From an uncultured Sphingomonadaceae bacterium (lineage in GTDB: Bacteria; Pseudomonadota; Alphaproteobacteria; Sphingomonadales; Sphingomonadaceae), in the NCBI GenBank assembly GCA_947503245.1, contig CANNCV010000002.1:1-64000 (forward strand): a stretch of DNA of 64,000 bases. Direction: 5' to 3'. Of this stretch, positions 16,582-25,969 are shown piece after piece (the stretch's first letter is position 1; each line of letters begins with the position of its first letter). Below the pieces are notes generated by a model, which saw only the letters and a list, made by a program, of their open reading frames with translations, did not search any database and was not told where the DNA came from. The translations under genes and the position numbers were made by a program.

Positions 16582-17511
16582 TTATGCGCTTTTCAGACTT
16601 TCATAAACAAAACCAATAAAGGCATCGGGCTTGATAAACCCTTCTTTGTTGACATCAACGTCTTTCAATAAGTCCTGAGCTTGAACTTGTTCCAGCGTTT
16701 GGCCAGCGTCGATGGCTTTCTGAACCTTATCGATAGTGTTTGCGACCAGATCACGATAGGCGACCAAATCGGCACGTGTGGCAACGGGGCCATGCCCGGG
16801 AATGATTTTCGTATTATCATCCGCAAGAGACAATGCTTTTTCAGCCGATGCCAAAATGCCTTTCGCGTTACCGCCACTGTTCAAATCAATAAATGGCAAT
16901 GTCACCTTATTGAAGAAGGTATCGCCCATATGGATGACATTGGCTTTTTTGAAAAAGATGATTGAATCGCCATCCGTATGCCCTGTCGGAATATGGATCA
17001 CATGGATCTCGTCATTATTCATAAACAGTTTTATACCATCGGCATAAGTTACTGATGGCAAAGCAACTTTGGCTGAAGCCGGGTTGTTACCGCGGCCGGA
17101 GGTCTGTTCACCCAACATACGAACACGAACATTATCATGCGCCAAAATTGTGGCGCCCGCATTACCGAAATTCTCATTCCCGCCGCTATGATCACCATGC
17201 CAATGGGTATTGATCACATAGCTTGCTTCGCTGGCACCCAAGGCAGCAACTGCATTTTGAATTTTCTCGCTCAGATCTTCAAACTGATCGTCAATCAGAA
17301 TTGTACCGTCCTCACCATGACTTACGCCGATATTGCCGCCTGCGCCGAACAATACTGCAACACCTTCGCTCAACTTTTCGGTTTTGATTTCAACAGCATC
17401 AAAACGATTGGCATTTTGCGCATTGCCGCTGGTGCAACCTGATAAAGGAATAGCCACAGCAGCAAGAGCGGTTGCAGCCAAAAGCGGACGTAGTGATTGG
17501 GGAAGCATCAT
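16582..17511 (-). CDS. Metallo-beta-lactamase-fold hydrolase, lipoprotein
   Basis: The protein (about 309 residues) starts with a signal sequence ending in the lipobox LSGC, so the mature protein should be an envelope lipoprotein. The zinc-binding motif is THWHGDHSGG, with further ligands in PTGHTDGDS and IPGHGPV. This is the SoxH/QuiP-like branch of the family found with many substrates; neither a beta-lactam nor a lactone target can be inferred. Three in-frame ATGs stand in a row (17514, 17511, 17508) after AGGAG; the middle one has the best spacing. The frame extends up to 17577 without a ribosome site. Confidence 0.85.
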   Translation of the reverse strand: MMLPQSLRPLLAATALAAVAIPLSGCTSGNAQNANRFDAVEIKTEKLSEGVAVLFGAGGNIGVSHGEDGTILIDDQFEDLSEKIQNAVAALGASEASYVINTHWHGDHSGGNENFGNAGATILAHDNVRVRMLGEQTSGRGNNPASAKVALPSVTYADGIKLFMNNDEIHVIHIPTGHTDGDSIIFFKKANVIHMGDTFFNKVTLPFIDLNSGGNAKGILASAEKALSLADDNTKIIPGHGPVATRADLVAYRDLVANTIDKVQKAIDAGQTLEQVQAQDLLKDVDVNKEGFIKPDAFIGFVYESLKSA

Positions 17512-17627
17512 CATGGTCTCCTGATATAATCGGTGTCCAATACCATATTTATCGCAGCGCGAAAGAGGCAATGTCATTACGCAGTCATATCAAAAGCCTT
17601 GGATTAGCGGGCCTCAACCTGTTGTTA

Positions 17628-18746
17628 CTAGCTGATAATATCGCGCAACTTATCAAAGAAACCACGCGAATTTGGGCATTCGTCACCCGTTTCCGTTTCT
17701 TGGAAATCACGCAGTAATTCTTTCTGCCGCGCGCTCAATTTGGTTGGTGTTTCAACATCAATTTGCACGACCAGATCGCCGCGCCCACGTCCTTGCAAAA
17801 CAGGCATGCCTGCGCCGCGTTGGCTCAATTGCTTACCGGACTGAATGCCGGCAGGGATCGAAATCTTGGTTTCCTTGCCATCCATCCCTGGGATAGTGAT
17901 GTCACAACCCAAGGCAGCCTTAGTGAAACTGATTGGAACACGAGCAAAAAGTGATGAGCCTTCACGCTCAAAAATACTGTGTTTGGTAACATGGATAAAA
18001 ATATACATGTCCCCGGGCGATGCGCCGCGCGGGCCTGCTTCACCTTTACCGCTCAGACGAATGCGGGTGCCATTATCAACACCGGCAGGAATATCGACTT
18101 TTAGCGTCTGCGCTTCATCAATTCGCCCCTCGCCCCGGCAATCACCGCATGGGCTTTCAATAACATCACCGCGGCCATGACAATTTGGGCATGTCCGCTC
18201 AACCACGAAAAACCCTTGCTGCGCACGCATTTTGCCCGTGCCGGAACACAGATTGCATTTGCGGCTGCTGGTTCCAGGGCTTGCCCCGCTGCCATCACAG
18301 GTTCCGCATTGTGCAGCGACCTCGACATGTATTTCGGTTGATTTGCCATGAAATGCATCTTCCAGAGAAATCTCCAGATCATAACGCAAATCAGCACCAC
18401 GTGCCGGACCACGGCGCCCGCCGCCGCCAAAACCACCGCCAAATATGGTGTCAAAAATATCGCCAATGTCGGAAAAACCTTCAGGGCCGCCGCGTCCACC
18501 ACCGCCAAAACCGCCTTCTTCAAAGGCAGCCTTACCATAACGATCATAGGCCGCACGCTTTTGTGGGTCTTTCAGGCATTCATAGGCTGCACCAACAGCC
18601 TTAAATCTTGCTTCGGAATCTGCATCACCGGGATTGCGGTCCGGGTGATATTTCATCGCCATCTTACGATAAGCAGATTTCAGCTCACGCTCATCCGCAG
18701 AGGGATCGACGCCCAGCAAATCATAAAAGTCAGTCTCAGCAACCAT
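17628..18746 (-). CDS. dnaJ: Chaperone protein DnaJ
   Basis: This 372-residue type I Hsp40 has an N-terminal J domain with HPD (YHPDRNPGD, about 30-38), a Gly/Phe-rich region (75-120) and four CxxCxGxG zinc-finger repeats (about 143-210: CGTCDGSG, CNLCSGTG, CPNCHGRG, CGDCRGEG). The substrate-binding C-terminal domains follow. It delivers unfolded proteins to DnaK and stimulates its ATPase. It lies 109 bases downstream of dnaK, separated by a strong RNA hairpin. Confidence 0.98.
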   Translation of the reverse strand: MVAETDFYDLLGVDPSADERELKSAYRKMAMKYHPDRNPGDADSEARFKAVGAAYECLKDPQKRAAYDRYGKAAFEEGGFGGGGRGGPEGFSDIGDIFDTIFGGGFGGGGRRGPARGADLRYDLEISLEDAFHGKSTEIHVEVAAQCGTCDGSGASPGTSSRKCNLCSGTGKMRAQQGFFVVERTCPNCHGRGDVIESPCGDCRGEGRIDEAQTLKVDIPAGVDNGTRIRLSGKGEAGPRGASPGDMYIFIHVTKHSIFEREGSSLFARVPISFTKAALGCDITIPGMDGKETKISIPAGIQSGKQLSQRGAGMPVLQGRGRGDLVVQIDVETPTKLSARQKELLRDFQETETGDECPNSRGFFDKLRDIIS

Positions 18747-18797
18747 ATCAGTGAATTTCCTGACGCATCATGCGGTGAGATAAAAACAATATGCCCG

Positions 18798-18836
18798 TGC
18801 GGAACAATATGACAGATAGTGTCAGATCGTTCCGCA
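18798..18836 (-). terminator. Hairpin between dnaK and dnaJ, likely attenuator or processing site
   Basis: An 8-base-pair outer stem (TGCGGAAC/GTTCCGCA) encloses an internal loop (AATA opposite GATC) and a 5-base-pair inner stem (TGACA/TGTCA) with a 5-base loop. In the direction of transcription it is followed about 11 bases later by GTTTTTATC. It could partly terminate transcription or protect the dnaK message, giving more DnaK than DnaJ. The structure is seen; the role is inferred. Confidence 0.7.
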
Positions 18837-18855
18837 AAGTGGCATAGGTCAACGA

Positions 18856-20778
18856 TTAGCTCGCTGCCTTATTGTCCTCATCGTCATCAACTTCAGAGAA
18901 TTCGGCATCAACAACATCGTCATTCGCCGTATCCTGAGCTGCTTCCGGGGCTTCGCTTGGACCGCCAGCCGCTTGTTCCTGCTCGTAAATGGCCTGACCC
19001 AGCTTCATGGCAATCTGTCCCAAAGCTTCGGTTTTGGCCTTCATTGCCTCGCCATCTTCGGCTTCAACAGCAGCTTTGGTTTCAGCAATAGCAGCTTCGA
19101 TTTCTGATTTCAGAGCATCATCAATCTTATCACCATGTTCGCTCAACTGCTTCTCGGTCTGGTGAACAAGGCTTTCTGCATTGTTCTTGACCTCGGCGGC
19201 TTCACGGCGCTGCTTGTCCTCTTCAGCAAATTTCTCTGCGTCCTGAACCATTTGCTCGATATCATCATCTGAAAGACCGCCCGATGCCTGAATCTTAATG
19301 GTCTGCTCTTTGCCTGTGCCTTTGTCTTTGGCAGAAACGTTCACAATACCATTGGCATCAATATCGAAGGTCACTTCGATTTGCGGAACACCGCGCGGTG
19401 CAGGCGGAATGCCTAACAGATCGAAATTGCCCAACAGCTTATTATCAGCTGCCATTTCGCGCTCGCCTTGGAACACCTTGATGGTCACGGCCTGCTGATT
19501 ATCATCAGCCGTCGAATAGGTTTGCGATTTTTTCGACGGGATGGTTGTGTTGCGATCGATCATGCGGGTGAAAACACCCCCCAGAGTTTCGATACCGAGT
19601 GACAATGGCGTCACGTCTAGCAGCAAGACATCTTTAACATCACCTTGCAAAACGCCGGCCTGAATAGCAGCACCCATGGCGACCACTTCATCAGGGTTCA
19701 CACCAGTATGCGGTTCTTTGCCAAAAAAGTCTTTCACAACTTCGCGGACTTTTGGCATGCGAGTCATACCGCCAACCATGACGACATCGTCAATTTCACT
19801 GGCAGAAATACCAGCATCGGTCAGCGCCTTTTTGCATGGATCAAGCGTCCGCTTAATCAAGTCAGCAACCATTTTTTCAAGATCGGACCGGCTAATGGTT
19901 TTCACCAAGTGCTTAGGACCGTTTTGATCGGCTGTGATGAAAGGCAAATTGACTTCGGTTGTTTGTGCCGATGACAATTCAATTTTGGCTTTCTCCGCAG
20001 CTTCCTTTAAACGCTGCAAAGCCAGTTTGTCTTTTGTAAGATCGATGCCTTCAGCTTTTTGAAATTCTTCAGCCAAAAACTTTACGACTTTGGAGTCGAA
20101 ATCTTCGCCGCCAAGGAAGGTATCGCCATTTGTGGCTTTCACTTCAAAGACGCCATCGCCGATTTCCAAAATCGAAATATCGAACGTACCGCCGCCAAGG
20201 TCATAAACAGCAATGGTTTTGCCGTCATTTTTGTCCAGACCATAAGCCAAAGCAGCCGCTGTAGGCTCGTTGATGATTCGCAGAACCTCAAGACCGGCAA
20301 TTTTGCCTGCATCTTTGGTCGCCTGACGCTGAGCATCGTTAAAATAAGCAGGAACAGTAATAACCGCTTGGGTCACTGTCTCGCCCAAATAGCCCTCTGC
20401 TGTCTCTTTCATTTTCTGCAGCGTGTAAGCAGAAATTTGTGACGGGCTATAATCCTCGCCACCGGCTTTCACCCAAGCGTCACCATTTGCGCCTTTGGCG
20501 ATGGTGTATGGAACAAGTTCCATATCTTTCTTGGTCAACGGGTCATCAAACCGGCGCCCGATAAGACGCTTCACCGCAAAGATTGTATTATCCGGGTTGG
20601 TTACAGCCTGCCGCTTGGCAGGTTGTCCAATCAGACGCTCACCATCTTTGGTGAAGGCTACGATAGATGGCGTTGTCCGCGCACCTTCAGAATTTTCAAT
20701 AACCTTGGGTTTGTCACCGTCCATAACAGCGACACATGAATTGGTTGTACCAAGGTCGATACCAATAACTTTTGCCAT
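18856..20778 (-). CDS. dnaK: Chaperone protein DnaK (Hsp70)
   Basis: This 640-residue protein starts [18 protein letters not shown] and shows all Hsp70 parts: the ATPase domain to about 385 (with [29 protein letters not shown] and [11 protein letters not shown]), the hydrophobic linker [12 protein letters not shown], a beta substrate domain to about 500, and a helical lid with an acidic tail. It binds and releases unfolded segments in the cytoplasm under control of DnaJ and GrpE. ATG 20778 is preceded by TGAGGATCTT; the open frame upstream to 20877 is not coding, because the promoter and a 5' hairpin lie there. Confidence 0.99.
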   Translation of the reverse strand: MAKVIGIDLGTTNSCVAVMDGDKPKVIENSEGARTTPSIVAFTKDGERLIGQPAKRQAVTNPDNTIFAVKRLIGRRFDDPLTKKDMELVPYTIAKGANGDAWVKAGGEDYSPSQISAYTLQKMKETAEGYLGETVTQAVITVPAYFNDAQRQATKDAGKIAGLEVLRIINEPTAAALAYGLDKNDGKTIAVYDLGGGTFDISILEIGDGVFEVKATNGDTFLGGEDFDSKVVKFLAEEFQKAEGIDLTKDKLALQRLKEAAEKAKIELSSAQTTEVNLPFITADQNGPKHLVKTISRSDLEKMVADLIKRTLDPCKKALTDAGISASEIDDVVMVGGMTRMPKVREVVKDFFGKEPHTGVNPDEVVAMGAAIQAGVLQGDVKDVLLLDVTPLSLGIETLGGVFTRMIDRNTTIPSKKSQTYSTADDNQQAVTIKVFQGEREMAADNKLLGNFDLLGIPPAPRGVPQIEVTFDIDANGIVNVSAKDKGTGKEQTIKIQASGGLSDDDIEQMVQDAEKFAEEDKQRREAAEVKNNAESLVHQTEKQLSEHGDKIDDALKSEIEAAIAETKAAVEAEDGEAMKAKTEALGQIAMKLGQAIYEQEQAAGGPSEAPEAAQDTANDDVVDAEFSEVDDDEDNKAAS

Positions 20779-20812
20779 AAGATCCTCAATCTCATTTAGA
20801 TATAACAAGATA

Positions 20813-20833
20813 GGCCTGTCGTAACGACAAGCC
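20813..20833 (-). promoter_or_regulatory. Palindrome in the dnaK 5' untranslated region
   Basis: The sequence GGCTTGTCGTTACGACAGGCC is an almost perfect inverted repeat around TTA, lying 35 bases upstream of the dnaK start. In RNA it forms a compact hairpin. It could stabilise the leader or bind a regulator. It does not match the CIRCE operator of HrcA. Confidence 0.6.
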
Positions 20834-20850
20834 TGCCCTTCCCAATCGCG

Positions 20851-20878
20851 ATATAGGAGCAGTTTTGCTTGGCACAAG
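20851..20878 (-). promoter_or_regulatory. Probable RpoH (sigma-32) heat-shock promoter of dnaK
   Basis: On the minus strand CTTGTG (20878-20873) is followed after 13 bases by CTCCTATAT (20859-20851). This fits the alphaproteobacterial heat-shock pattern of CTTG plus a C-rich -10 ending in TAT. It lies 73 bases upstream of dnaK, ahead of the leader palindrome. The match is by eye. Confidence 0.55.
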
Positions 20879-20940
20879 TGCTACTGATAATTAGGGTGAA
20901 AGAGATTTTTCCCTTACTGCCCCATTATGAGAGAATAATA

Positions 20941-21399
20941 GTGAAACATTTCAACATTCCCGCTTTGGTCCTGTCGGCTACTGTCTTGTGTTCCTGCCAG
21001 TCAGATCAACAAGAAAATACAAAAGAGCTGATCGTCTCTGACGCGCAAATTGTCCTCTCCCCAGTGTCGGGCAGGCCTGCAGCTGCATATTTCATATTGG
21101 AGTCCGAAGGTATCAATACCGTTTTGACCGATGTTGAAGTTCCTGGCGCAGAGAGAGTGATGTTGCACGAAACAATCTCGGAAGATGGTGTCACCAGAAT
21201 GAACTCGGCCAATGCGTTTCCTATTAAATCCGGGCAAACACTAACATTTTCGCCAGGCGGCAAACATGCGATGATATTTGGTTTGAAGGATGTGAAGCCG
21301 CAACAGCAAGTGACTATGACCTTGCGCTTTGATAATGGCGAAACATTGACGGTTGATGCCGCGACCAAATCCATTGGCAACGCAGCGAACGGCGGTTAA
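20941..21399 (+). CDS. PCu(A)C-type copper chaperone, lipoprotein
   Basis: This 152-residue protein carries the complete copper motif of the PCu(A)C family: His-x10-Met-x21-His-x-Met (HETISEDGVTRM, then HAM 21 residues later). Such proteins bind Cu(I) in the periplasm and help load the CuA site of cytochrome oxidase. A signal sequence with lipobox LCSC near residue 18 implies membrane anchoring. The start is GTG 20941, since the signal peptide begins there; the frame extends to 20869 but would put charged residues ahead of the signal. It is followed four bases later by the HExxH gene. Confidence 0.85.
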   Translation: MKHFNIPALVLSATVLCSCQSDQQENTKELIVSDAQIVLSPVSGRPAAAYFILESEGINTVLTDVEVPGAERVMLHETISEDGVTRMNSANAFPIKSGQTLTFSPGGKHAMIFGLKDVKPQQQVTMTLRFDNGETLTVDAATKSIGNAANGG

Positions 21400-21403
21400 T
21401 TCT

Positions 21404-21859
21404 ATGCGCAGAGCTATGACTGATGGTGAAGTCGCAATAACCCATTCTGTGTTTGGCGATGCGATAGACTGCGACAAAACGCAAATATGCCGCAGCAAAT
21501 GGTTTCCATTTCAACCGCGCAAAACGGTCATGGCGCCTACGGGCAATATCCATTTTCACCCGCGCAGCACATTGTGGATGGATGATTACAGCACCGCACA
21601 TCTGGCCCTGCGCGGTCTGTTCGTGCATGAACTGGTGCATGTCTGGCAATATCAGAAAGGCATCTTCCTGCCGCTTAAACGCCATGCCTTTTGCCGCTAT
21701 GACTATAGCTTAAAGCCCGGATGGACACTCGAACGCTATGGTCTTGAGCAGCAGGCAGAAATTGTTCGTCATGCCTATATGTTGCGTGAGGGCGGAACTG
21801 TGGCCGGAGCCCCTGATCTTGATCAATATGCAGGATTATTACCTTTCACTCCTTGGTAG
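21404..21859 (+). CDS. HExxH-motif protein ('vgr-related' family), putative zincin
   Basis: This 151-residue protein begins MRRAMTDGEVAITHSVFGDAID, contains KWFPFQPRKTVMAP and then HELVHVWQYQ, a HExxH zinc-binding motif in a hydrophobic helix. Similar sphingomonad proteins are usually named 'vgr related', a name that does not prove any link to type VI secretion. The start resembles the head of the DUF4157/eCIS-core metallopeptidase-like domain. There is no signal peptide. ATG 21404 was chosen because it lies four bases after the copper chaperone stop; the frame runs on to 21353 inside that gene. Function unknown; zinc binding is inferred. Confidence 0.75.
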   Translation: MRRAMTDGEVAITHSVFGDAIDCDKTQICRSKWFPFQPRKTVMAPTGNIHFHPRSTLWMDDYSTAHLALRGLFVHELVHVWQYQKGIFLPLKRHAFCRYDYSLKPGWTLERYGLEQQAEIVRHAYMLREGGTVAGAPDLDQYAGLLPFTPW

Positions 21860-21934
21860 ACAGGCAATCTGCCAGCATAGGCATAGCCCGTAAATTGGGC
21901 TTTCAATTGTGACATAGTAGCGTATCCGCTCTTT

Positions 21935-23365
21935 ATGGCATCCGAGCTATCATATGAAAATGAGTCGCAAACCGGCCCATTACCCGAAAATAGGGAACCC
22001 AAAAGCTGGCGGCATGAGCTGCGCGCTATGGTGGCGCTTGCATGGCCATTGGTACTGACCAATTTGACCATGGCGCTTATCGGCGCAAGCGATGTATTAA
22101 TGATCGGCTGGTTGGGCGCGGCAGACCTTGCTGGTGCGTCCATTGGTTTTAACTTCAATATGGTCGCTGCAATTTTTTGCATGGGGCTGGTGACAGCTTC
22201 TGCACCGATGATGGCCAGTGAGATAGGTCGCAAACCTAACTCCGTACGCGATGTACGGCGCACATTCCGCCAATCCTGCTGGGTGGCTATTTCTATTATG
22301 GTGCCCATATGGTTGGTACTGTGGTGGACGGAATATTGGCTGGTTCTGCTGGGTCAAAAGCCAGAGATTGCCTCTATCGCGCAGGATTATGTGCGCACCT
22401 ATATGTTCTCTGTGCTGCCCTTCCTGTTGCTCATCATAGCGCGTAACTTCCTATCGGCACTGGAGCGGCCTATCTGGTCGCTAGTGATCGGTATTGGCGG
22501 GGTGTTGGTCAACATTATGGTCAACTATCTGCTGATCTTTGGCAATTACGGCTTTCCCGCCCTTGGAGTAGTGGGTGCAGGTTTTGCCTCAATCTTTAGC
22601 AACAGCGCCATGTTCATTGCCATGATGGTGGTGATCGGGCGCGATAAGCAATTTCGGCGCTACCACCTGCTGGGCAATTTCTGGCGAGCAGACTGGCCCC
22701 GTTTCCGCCAGACTTGGGCTTTGGGTCTGCCTATAGCCGTGACATTTGGCTTGGAAGGCGGCGTATTCAGCATTGCCGCATTGCTCATGGGCTGGCTCGA
22801 TACCATTTCCATTGCCGCTCATGCCATCGCTATTCAAATTGCATCTCTTAGCTTCATGGTGCCCATGGGGCTTGGTCAGGCGGCCACGGTACGCGTTGGC
22901 ATAGGCTATGGCCGCAAAGACAGTGTCATGATTACGCGTGCGGGCTGGACCGGTTTTTACCTAGGCACAGGCTTCATGGTCTTAATGGCGCTGTTTATTC
23001 TGGCCTTCCCTAGCCAGCTTGCCAGCCTGTTTCTTGATCGAAACAATGCTGATGCAGACGCCGTATTGGCGCTGGCGATAGAATTCCTTTTTATCGCTGC
23101 CATTTTCCAAATTGTTGATGGCGCGCAGGTTGTGGGTATGGGCATGCTGCGCGGACTGCATGACACACGTGTGCCGATGTTTATCGCCGCCTTTGGCTAT
23201 TGGGGAATCGGCATAGGCGTCGGCGCATGGCTTAGCTTTAGCGCAGGATGGCGCGGCGTAGGCCTATGGACAGGCCTAGCTGCCGGATTATCGGTGGTTG
23301 CCGTGCTGATGGTTACGCGCTGGATGATGCGCGGACGCTTGGATTTGGTCCCAAGCGCCCGATAA
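21935..23365 (+). CDS. MATE family efflux transporter
   Basis: This 476-residue protein has about twelve membrane helices in two homologous halves, beginning ELRAMVALAWPLVLTNLTMALIGASDVLMIGWLGA, the typical NorM-type entry. The second half begins near residue 265 (LGLPIAVTFGLEGGVFSIAALLMGWL). It exports cationic or hydrophobic compounds in exchange for Na+ or H+; the substrate cannot be told. It ends three bases before the convergent grpE stop. Its start ATG 21935 lies 75 bases after the HExxH gene. Confidence 0.92.
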   Translation: MASELSYENESQTGPLPENREPKSWRHELRAMVALAWPLVLTNLTMALIGASDVLMIGWLGAADLAGASIGFNFNMVAAIFCMGLVTASAPMMASEIGRKPNSVRDVRRTFRQSCWVAISIMVPIWLVLWWTEYWLVLLGQKPEIASIAQDYVRTYMFSVLPFLLLIIARNFLSALERPIWSLVIGIGGVLVNIMVNYLLIFGNYGFPALGVVGAGFASIFSNSAMFIAMMVVIGRDKQFRRYHLLGNFWRADWPRFRQTWALGLPIAVTFGLEGGVFSIAALLMGWLDTISIAAHAIAIQIASLSFMVPMGLGQAATVRVGIGYGRKDSVMITRAGWTGFYLGTGFMVLMALFILAFPSQLASLFLDRNNADADAVLALAIEFLFIAAIFQIVDGAQVVGMGMLRGLHDTRVPMFIAAFGYWGIGIGVGAWLSFSAGWRGVGLWTGLAAGLSVVAVLMVTRWMMRGRLDLVPSAR

Positions 23366-23368
23366 TAT

Positions 23369-23968
23369 TTATTCCGGCTTTTTCGCGACCCCGACATAGG
23401 CTGCGCGTAACAAACGGTCTTTAATCATATAACCGGTCTGCATCTCCTGCACCACAATGCCTGGCTCATGCTCATCGGTCGGGATTTCGACCATTGCTTG
23501 GTGTTGATTGGGGTCTAGCGGCAAATGCATGGCTGGAATGCGAGTGATATTATGCTTGGTGAAAACGGTTTCCAGTTCACGGCCTGTTGCCAACAAACCG
23601 TTGACCAGACCCTTCCACTTTTCATCTTCACGCAGTTCTTCAGGGATTGCTTCCAGCGCTCGTGCCAAATTGTCTGACACAGAAAGAATATCGCGGGCAA
23701 AGCCAGTAGCGGCATAATTGCGCGCATCCTGCGCTTCTTTTTCCATACGCCGCCGTACATTTTGCGTTTCGGCGTGTGCATATAGGGCCTGCTGCTTGGC
23801 TTCTGCCAGCTCCGTCTCCAGCGCAGCGATTTTATCAGCCTCTTCATCGGCTGCATCTGCTGCACAATCGCCGGTATCGCGCAATTCCTCTGGAACGCCT
23901 TCCATCTCTTTAGCGGCTTCCGCATCCATGGTTGCGTCTGATTGTGTATCTTTGTCGTTCTCTGTCAT
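23369..23968 (-). CDS. grpE: Nucleotide exchange factor GrpE
   Basis: This 199-residue protein has an acidic disordered start, a long coiled-coil helix (about 45-100, AALETELAEAKQQALYAHAETQNVRRRMEKE) and a C-terminal beta domain with HEPGIVVQEMQTGYMIKDRLLRAAYVGVA, the GrpE signature. As a dimer it releases ADP from DnaK. It lies 26 bases downstream of hrcA, so the two form one operon, the usual order in alphaproteobacteria. Confidence 0.97.
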   Translation of the reverse strand: MTENDKDTQSDATMDAEAAKEMEGVPEELRDTGDCAADAADEEADKIAALETELAEAKQQALYAHAETQNVRRRMEKEAQDARNYAATGFARDILSVSDNLARALEAIPEELREDEKWKGLVNGLLATGRELETVFTKHNITRIPAMHLPLDPNQHQAMVEIPTDEHEPGIVVQEMQTGYMIKDRLLRAAYVGVAKKPE

Positions 23969-23994
23969 TGTCTCTCGTCAAAACTTTCTAAGCA

Positions 23995-25044
23995 TTATTT
24001 TAGCAGGCTTGTCAGACTGCGTGCTGTGAAATCCACCATGGGTACGACACGGGCATAGTTCAACCTTGTCGGCCCAATAACGCCGACAACGCCAACAACG
24101 CGCCCTTCCCCATCCCTGTAGGGCGCGGCTATCACAGACGAACCGGAAAGCGAAAACAATTTATTCTCTGCGCCAATGAAAATTCGTGTTGATTTTGCTT
24201 CACGGGCGGTTTGCAACAAACCCGCTATCTCCTGCATTTCCTCCAATTCACCCAGCAATTTGCGAACACGTTCCAGATCAGCCACGGCCTCATTATCTAG
24301 CAAATTTGCCTGACCGCGCACGATAAGCACAGGCCGTTCGCTGCTATCTTCCGACCAGATGGCAATGCCTTTGGCCACTAAGTCAGCGCTGACCGCATCA
24401 ATTGCGCGGCGCTCCTTCATAATCTCGTCCAGCATCGCCGATTTGGCTTCCGACAGGCTCCGTCCAGCAAAATTGGCTGTAATAAAATTGGCCGCTTGCT
24501 CCAAGGCAGATGCAGGCAAAGGCGCATCGACATGCAGGATACGGTTTTCAACGCTGCCGTCTTGATCGACAATAACCGCCAATATTTGATAGTCGGACAG
24601 CCGCACGAAACTGCATTGACGCAATATAGGTTCACGTTGCGGCACCATGACCACACCTGCACAGGCGGACAGGCCAGACAAGGCTGTAGTCGCAGCAGCC
24701 AGAGCATCCTGTATCGGTCCATCACCCACCATTTGCCGCGATATAATCTGCTGTTCCTCAGCGCTGGGCTCGGCAACCTGCATCATGCCATCAACAAACA
24801 GCCGCAACCCCAATTCCGTGGGCATACGCCCTGCACTTGTGTGCGGAGCGGCTAATAATCCAACCTCTTCAAGGTCTTGCATAACATTGCGAATTGACGC
24901 CGGTGACAGATTGACGTCAGAATTTTTAGAGATAGTGCGCGATCCGACAGGGCTGCCGCTTTCAATAAAGTTTTCGACAACGACACGGAAGATATCACGT
25001 GTACGGCTATCAAGATCATGCAATGGTGTCTCTGTCATGGGCAT
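23995..25044 (-). CDS. hrcA: Heat-inducible transcription repressor HrcA
   Basis: This 349-residue protein has an N-terminal winged-helix domain (about 10-80, [39 protein letters not shown]), a GAF-like middle and the conserved end [22 protein letters not shown]. HrcA represses chaperone genes at CIRCE inverted repeats and depends on GroEL for folding. No CIRCE site (TTAGCACTC-N9-GAGTGCTAA) is visible in the window, so its targets (probably groESL) lie elsewhere. ATG 25044 is used; ATG 25038 is two codons inside, and no clear ribosome site separates them. Confidence 0.96.
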   Translation of the reverse strand: MPMTETPLHDLDSRTRDIFRVVVENFIESGSPVGSRTISKNSDVNLSPASIRNVMQDLEEVGLLAAPHTSAGRMPTELGLRLFVDGMMQVAEPSAEEQQIISRQMVGDGPIQDALAAATTALSGLSACAGVVMVPQREPILRQCSFVRLSDYQILAVIVDQDGSVENRILHVDAPLPASALEQAANFITANFAGRSLSEAKSAMLDEIMKERRAIDAVSADLVAKGIAIWSEDSSERPVLIVRGQANLLDNEAVADLERVRKLLGELEEMQEIAGLLQTAREAKSTRIFIGAENKLFSLSGSSVIAAPYRDGEGRVVGVVGVIGPTRLNYARVVPMVDFTARSLTSLLK

Positions 25045-25191
25045 TATCTAGAGTGTGTCAGGTCATTGCTCAAGTTCTACAGCCAGCTAATCAGCATCAA
25101 TGACAAAGCAAGCGACAATAAATCGGCTGGTCAGGCAAGGCGACTTATTATAACGCACTGCGCCAAGACCCATCATCAGGAGAATCACCCA

Positions 25192-25911
25192 ATGTCTACC
25201 CGCCCATCAGGCCGCGCGCCCGACGAAATGCGCGAAATCACTATTGAAACCGGCTATACCAAACATGCGGAAGGGTCTTGCCTGATCAGCTTTGGCCATA
25301 CCAAAGTCTTGTGCACGGCCAGTATTGAAGAGCGTATCCCGCCCTGGTTGCGCGGCAAGGGCGAAGGCTGGGTTACTGGTGAATATTCCATGCTGCCACG
25401 CTCTACGCATACCCGCAGTTCACGCGAAGCCGCGCGAGGCAAGCAATCTGGCAGAACGCAAGAAATTCAGCGCCTTATTGGACGTTCCTTACGTGCAGTC
25501 GTAGATTTGAAAGCCTTAGGTGAGCGACAGATCACATTGGATTGCGACGTCATTCAGGCTGATGGTGGCACCCGCACCGCATCTATTTCTGGGGCATGGG
25601 TGGCGCTCCGCCTTGCCGTCAATACATTACTTGACCAGAAGCTAATCGACAAAGACCCTATCACACAAAAAATTGCCGCCATTAGCTGCGGTATTTTCAA
25701 AGGCACGCCGGTTCTCGATCTGGATTATGATGAAGACAGCAATGCCGATGCTGACGCCAATTTTGTATTGATAGGCGATGGTAATATCGCAGAAGTGCAA
25801 GCGACAGCCGAAGGCGCGACCTATGATGAGGAAGCGTTGCTGCGATTGTTGCGCCTTGCACGCATGGGCTGCACGGATATTTTTGCCGCCCAAGAAAAAG
25901 CAACACATTAA
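25192..25911 (+). CDS. rph: Ribonuclease PH
   Basis: This 239-residue phosphorolytic 3'-5' exoribonuclease trims tRNA precursors. It starts [29 protein letters not shown] and contains [13 protein letters not shown] and the phosphate-binding [15 protein letters not shown], followed by [19 protein letters not shown] 25192 follows AGGAG by nine bases; the frame upstream to 25018 runs through the hrcA promoter region and is not coding. The order hrcA (divergent), rph, rdgB, hemW is conserved in many alphaproteobacteria. Confidence 0.98.
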   Translation: MSTRPSGRAPDEMREITIETGYTKHAEGSCLISFGHTKVLCTASIEERIPPWLRGKGEGWVTGEYSMLPRSTHTRSSREAARGKQSGRTQEIQRLIGRSLRAVVDLKALGERQITLDCDVIQADGGTRTASISGAWVALRLAVNTLLDQKLIDKDPITQKIAAISCGIFKGTPVLDLDYDEDSNADADANFVLIGDGNIAEVQATAEGATYDEEALLRLLRLARMGCTDIFAAQEKATH

Positions 25912-25923
25912 TCACCAGCCAAT

Positions 25924-25960
25924 ATGCCGTCATGCTAGAGGGATTCCGGTATGACGGCAT
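25924..25960 (+). repeat. Perfect 10-base inverted repeat between rph and rdgB
   Basis: ATGCCGTCAT (25924-25933) and ATGACGGCAT (25951-25960) are exact reverse complements separated by 17 bases. The resulting hairpin fills most of the 58-base gap between rph and rdgB and ends ten bases before the rdgB start. It resembles repetitive extragenic palindromes built on GTCAT; only one copy was noticed in this window. No T-run follows. Confidence 0.8.
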
Positions 25961-25969
25961 GAGAGAAAT

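Noticed and set aside
20779-20877. Upstream extension of dnaK
   Set aside because: [14 protein letters not shown] is the universal start, and the extension covers the promoter and leader hairpin.
25018-25191. Upstream extension of rph
   Set aside because: The extension covers the hrcA start and promoter region, while ATG 25192 has AGGAG in front.
25045-25191. CIRCE operator upstream of hrcA
   Set aside because: No TTAGCACTC/GAGTGCTAA-type inverted repeat is present in the gap.
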